NCBI GenBank assembly: GCA_900766645.1
Contig: CAAFWD010000196.1
Location: forward strand, 1-5,171
Reading direction: 5' to 3'
DNA from: an uncultured Cetobacterium sp.
Lineage (GTDB): Bacteria; Fusobacteriota; Fusobacteriia; Fusobacteriales; Fusobacteriaceae
Length of the DNA: 5,171 nt
The first letter of the stretch is position 1, and each line of letters begins with the position of its first letter. The notes under the pieces are model-generated. The model had not been told where the DNA came from. It was given only the letters and a program-made list of their open reading frames with translations, and did no database searches. Shown one piece after another: positions 4,880 to 5,171 of the stretch. Position numbers and translations under genes: made by a program.

Positions 4880-5171
4880 TTAGTCATGTCTTTTTATTTC
4901 CCAACTCATAATAGTCCTAATGATAACTATAAGAAGTACAATCAAAATATTTTCAATATCTCTAAAAATTATTGTATCAATAATATCGGCCACAATAAGA
5001 AGTTGTAATCCTAAAAGAAGATATCTATCGAAACCTAATCTGATAATTTGATCTATAGATAGATTTTTTTTATTGTGGATTAAGTTCATTGCACTATTAC
5101 AAAATCCGAAAAATATAACTAAGATAGACATTGCAGTAAAAAAGAATGCCAGTAGATGTAATGCTTCAAAA
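4880..5171 (-). CDS. DUF1622 family membrane protein, N-terminus cut by window end
   Basis: The frame stays open to the window edge and gives 96 residues: FEALHLLAFFFTA followed by MSILVIFFGF and the rest. The gene therefore most likely starts outside the window. The ATG at 5131 falls inside the first hydrophobic helix and has no ribosome binding site, so I do not accept it as the start. Three membrane helices are visible: one ending near IFFGFCNSAMNLI, a second containing YLLLGLQLLIVADIIDTI, and a third containing ILIVLLIVIIRTIMSW before a short charged tail, EIKRHD. The LLGLxxLxxADIIxT and IRTxxSWEI blocks are the hallmarks of DUF1622, a family of small inner-membrane proteins of unknown function. 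The stop lies 63 bases before the TTG of the next gene on the same strand, with no clear terminator between, consistent with one operon. Confidence 0.85.
   Translation of the reverse strand, partial: FEALHLLAFFFTAMSILVIFFGFCNSAMNLIHNKKNLSIDQIIRLGFDRYLLLGLQLLIVADIIDTIIFRDIENILIVLLIVIIRTIMSWEIKRHD

Noticed and set aside
5129..5131. ATG as start of an 83-residue DUF1622 protein
   Set aside because: It has no ribosome binding site, and the frame continues upstream in hydrophobic sequence that completes the first membrane helix. The gene more likely begins beyond the window.

Overview
The window is an ordinary-looking chromosomal stretch from an AT-rich bacterium with strong GGAGG ribosome binding sites, short intergenic gaps and many TTA/AAA/ATA codons. 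A CitA/DcuS-type two-component system, a TudS/DUF523 protein and a DUF1622 membrane protein in a low-GC background fit a fusobacterium (Fusobacterium/Cetobacterium-like) best. A low-GC Firmicute (Clostridia) is the main alternative. This assignment is inference from style and gene content, not from a marker gene.

Layout, left to right. Bases 1-20 are Illumina adapter sequence, not genome. They are joined to the 3' end of a sensor histidine kinase (21-360, +), whose stop overlaps the start of a CitB/DcuR-type response regulator (338-1006, +). A bidirectional hairpin terminator (1011-1050) separates this pair from a convergent, membrane-anchored metallophosphoesterase (1053-2021, -) that has its own good sigma-70-type promoter. 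Next comes a 59-residue BFD-like [2Fe-2S] ferredoxin-type protein (2123-2302, -), with its own terminator and promoter. An imperfect dyad lies over the bfd -10 element, in the gap shared with a divergent DUF523/TudS-like protein carrying an unusual C-terminal half (2451-3377, +). A perfect 28-bp palindrome (3377-3404) ends this gene and the opposing cluster.

The right third is a minus-strand cluster reading leftward: a DUF1622 membrane protein (cut by the window end), a J1-crystallin-type ADP-ribosylglycohydrolase-fold protein starting at TTG, and an Hsp20 small heat-shock protein. Spacing and terminator placement suggest one transcript, possibly with an extra internal start.

I see no rRNA, tRNA, CRISPR array, insertion sequence, phage gene or recognisable riboswitch. 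There is no intergenic stretch longer than about 150 bases. I found no convincing new multi-gene system. The points most worth a second look are the adapter junction, the small bfd gene and the dyad beside it, the extended DUF523 protein, and the altered metal site of the glycohydrolase-fold protein.
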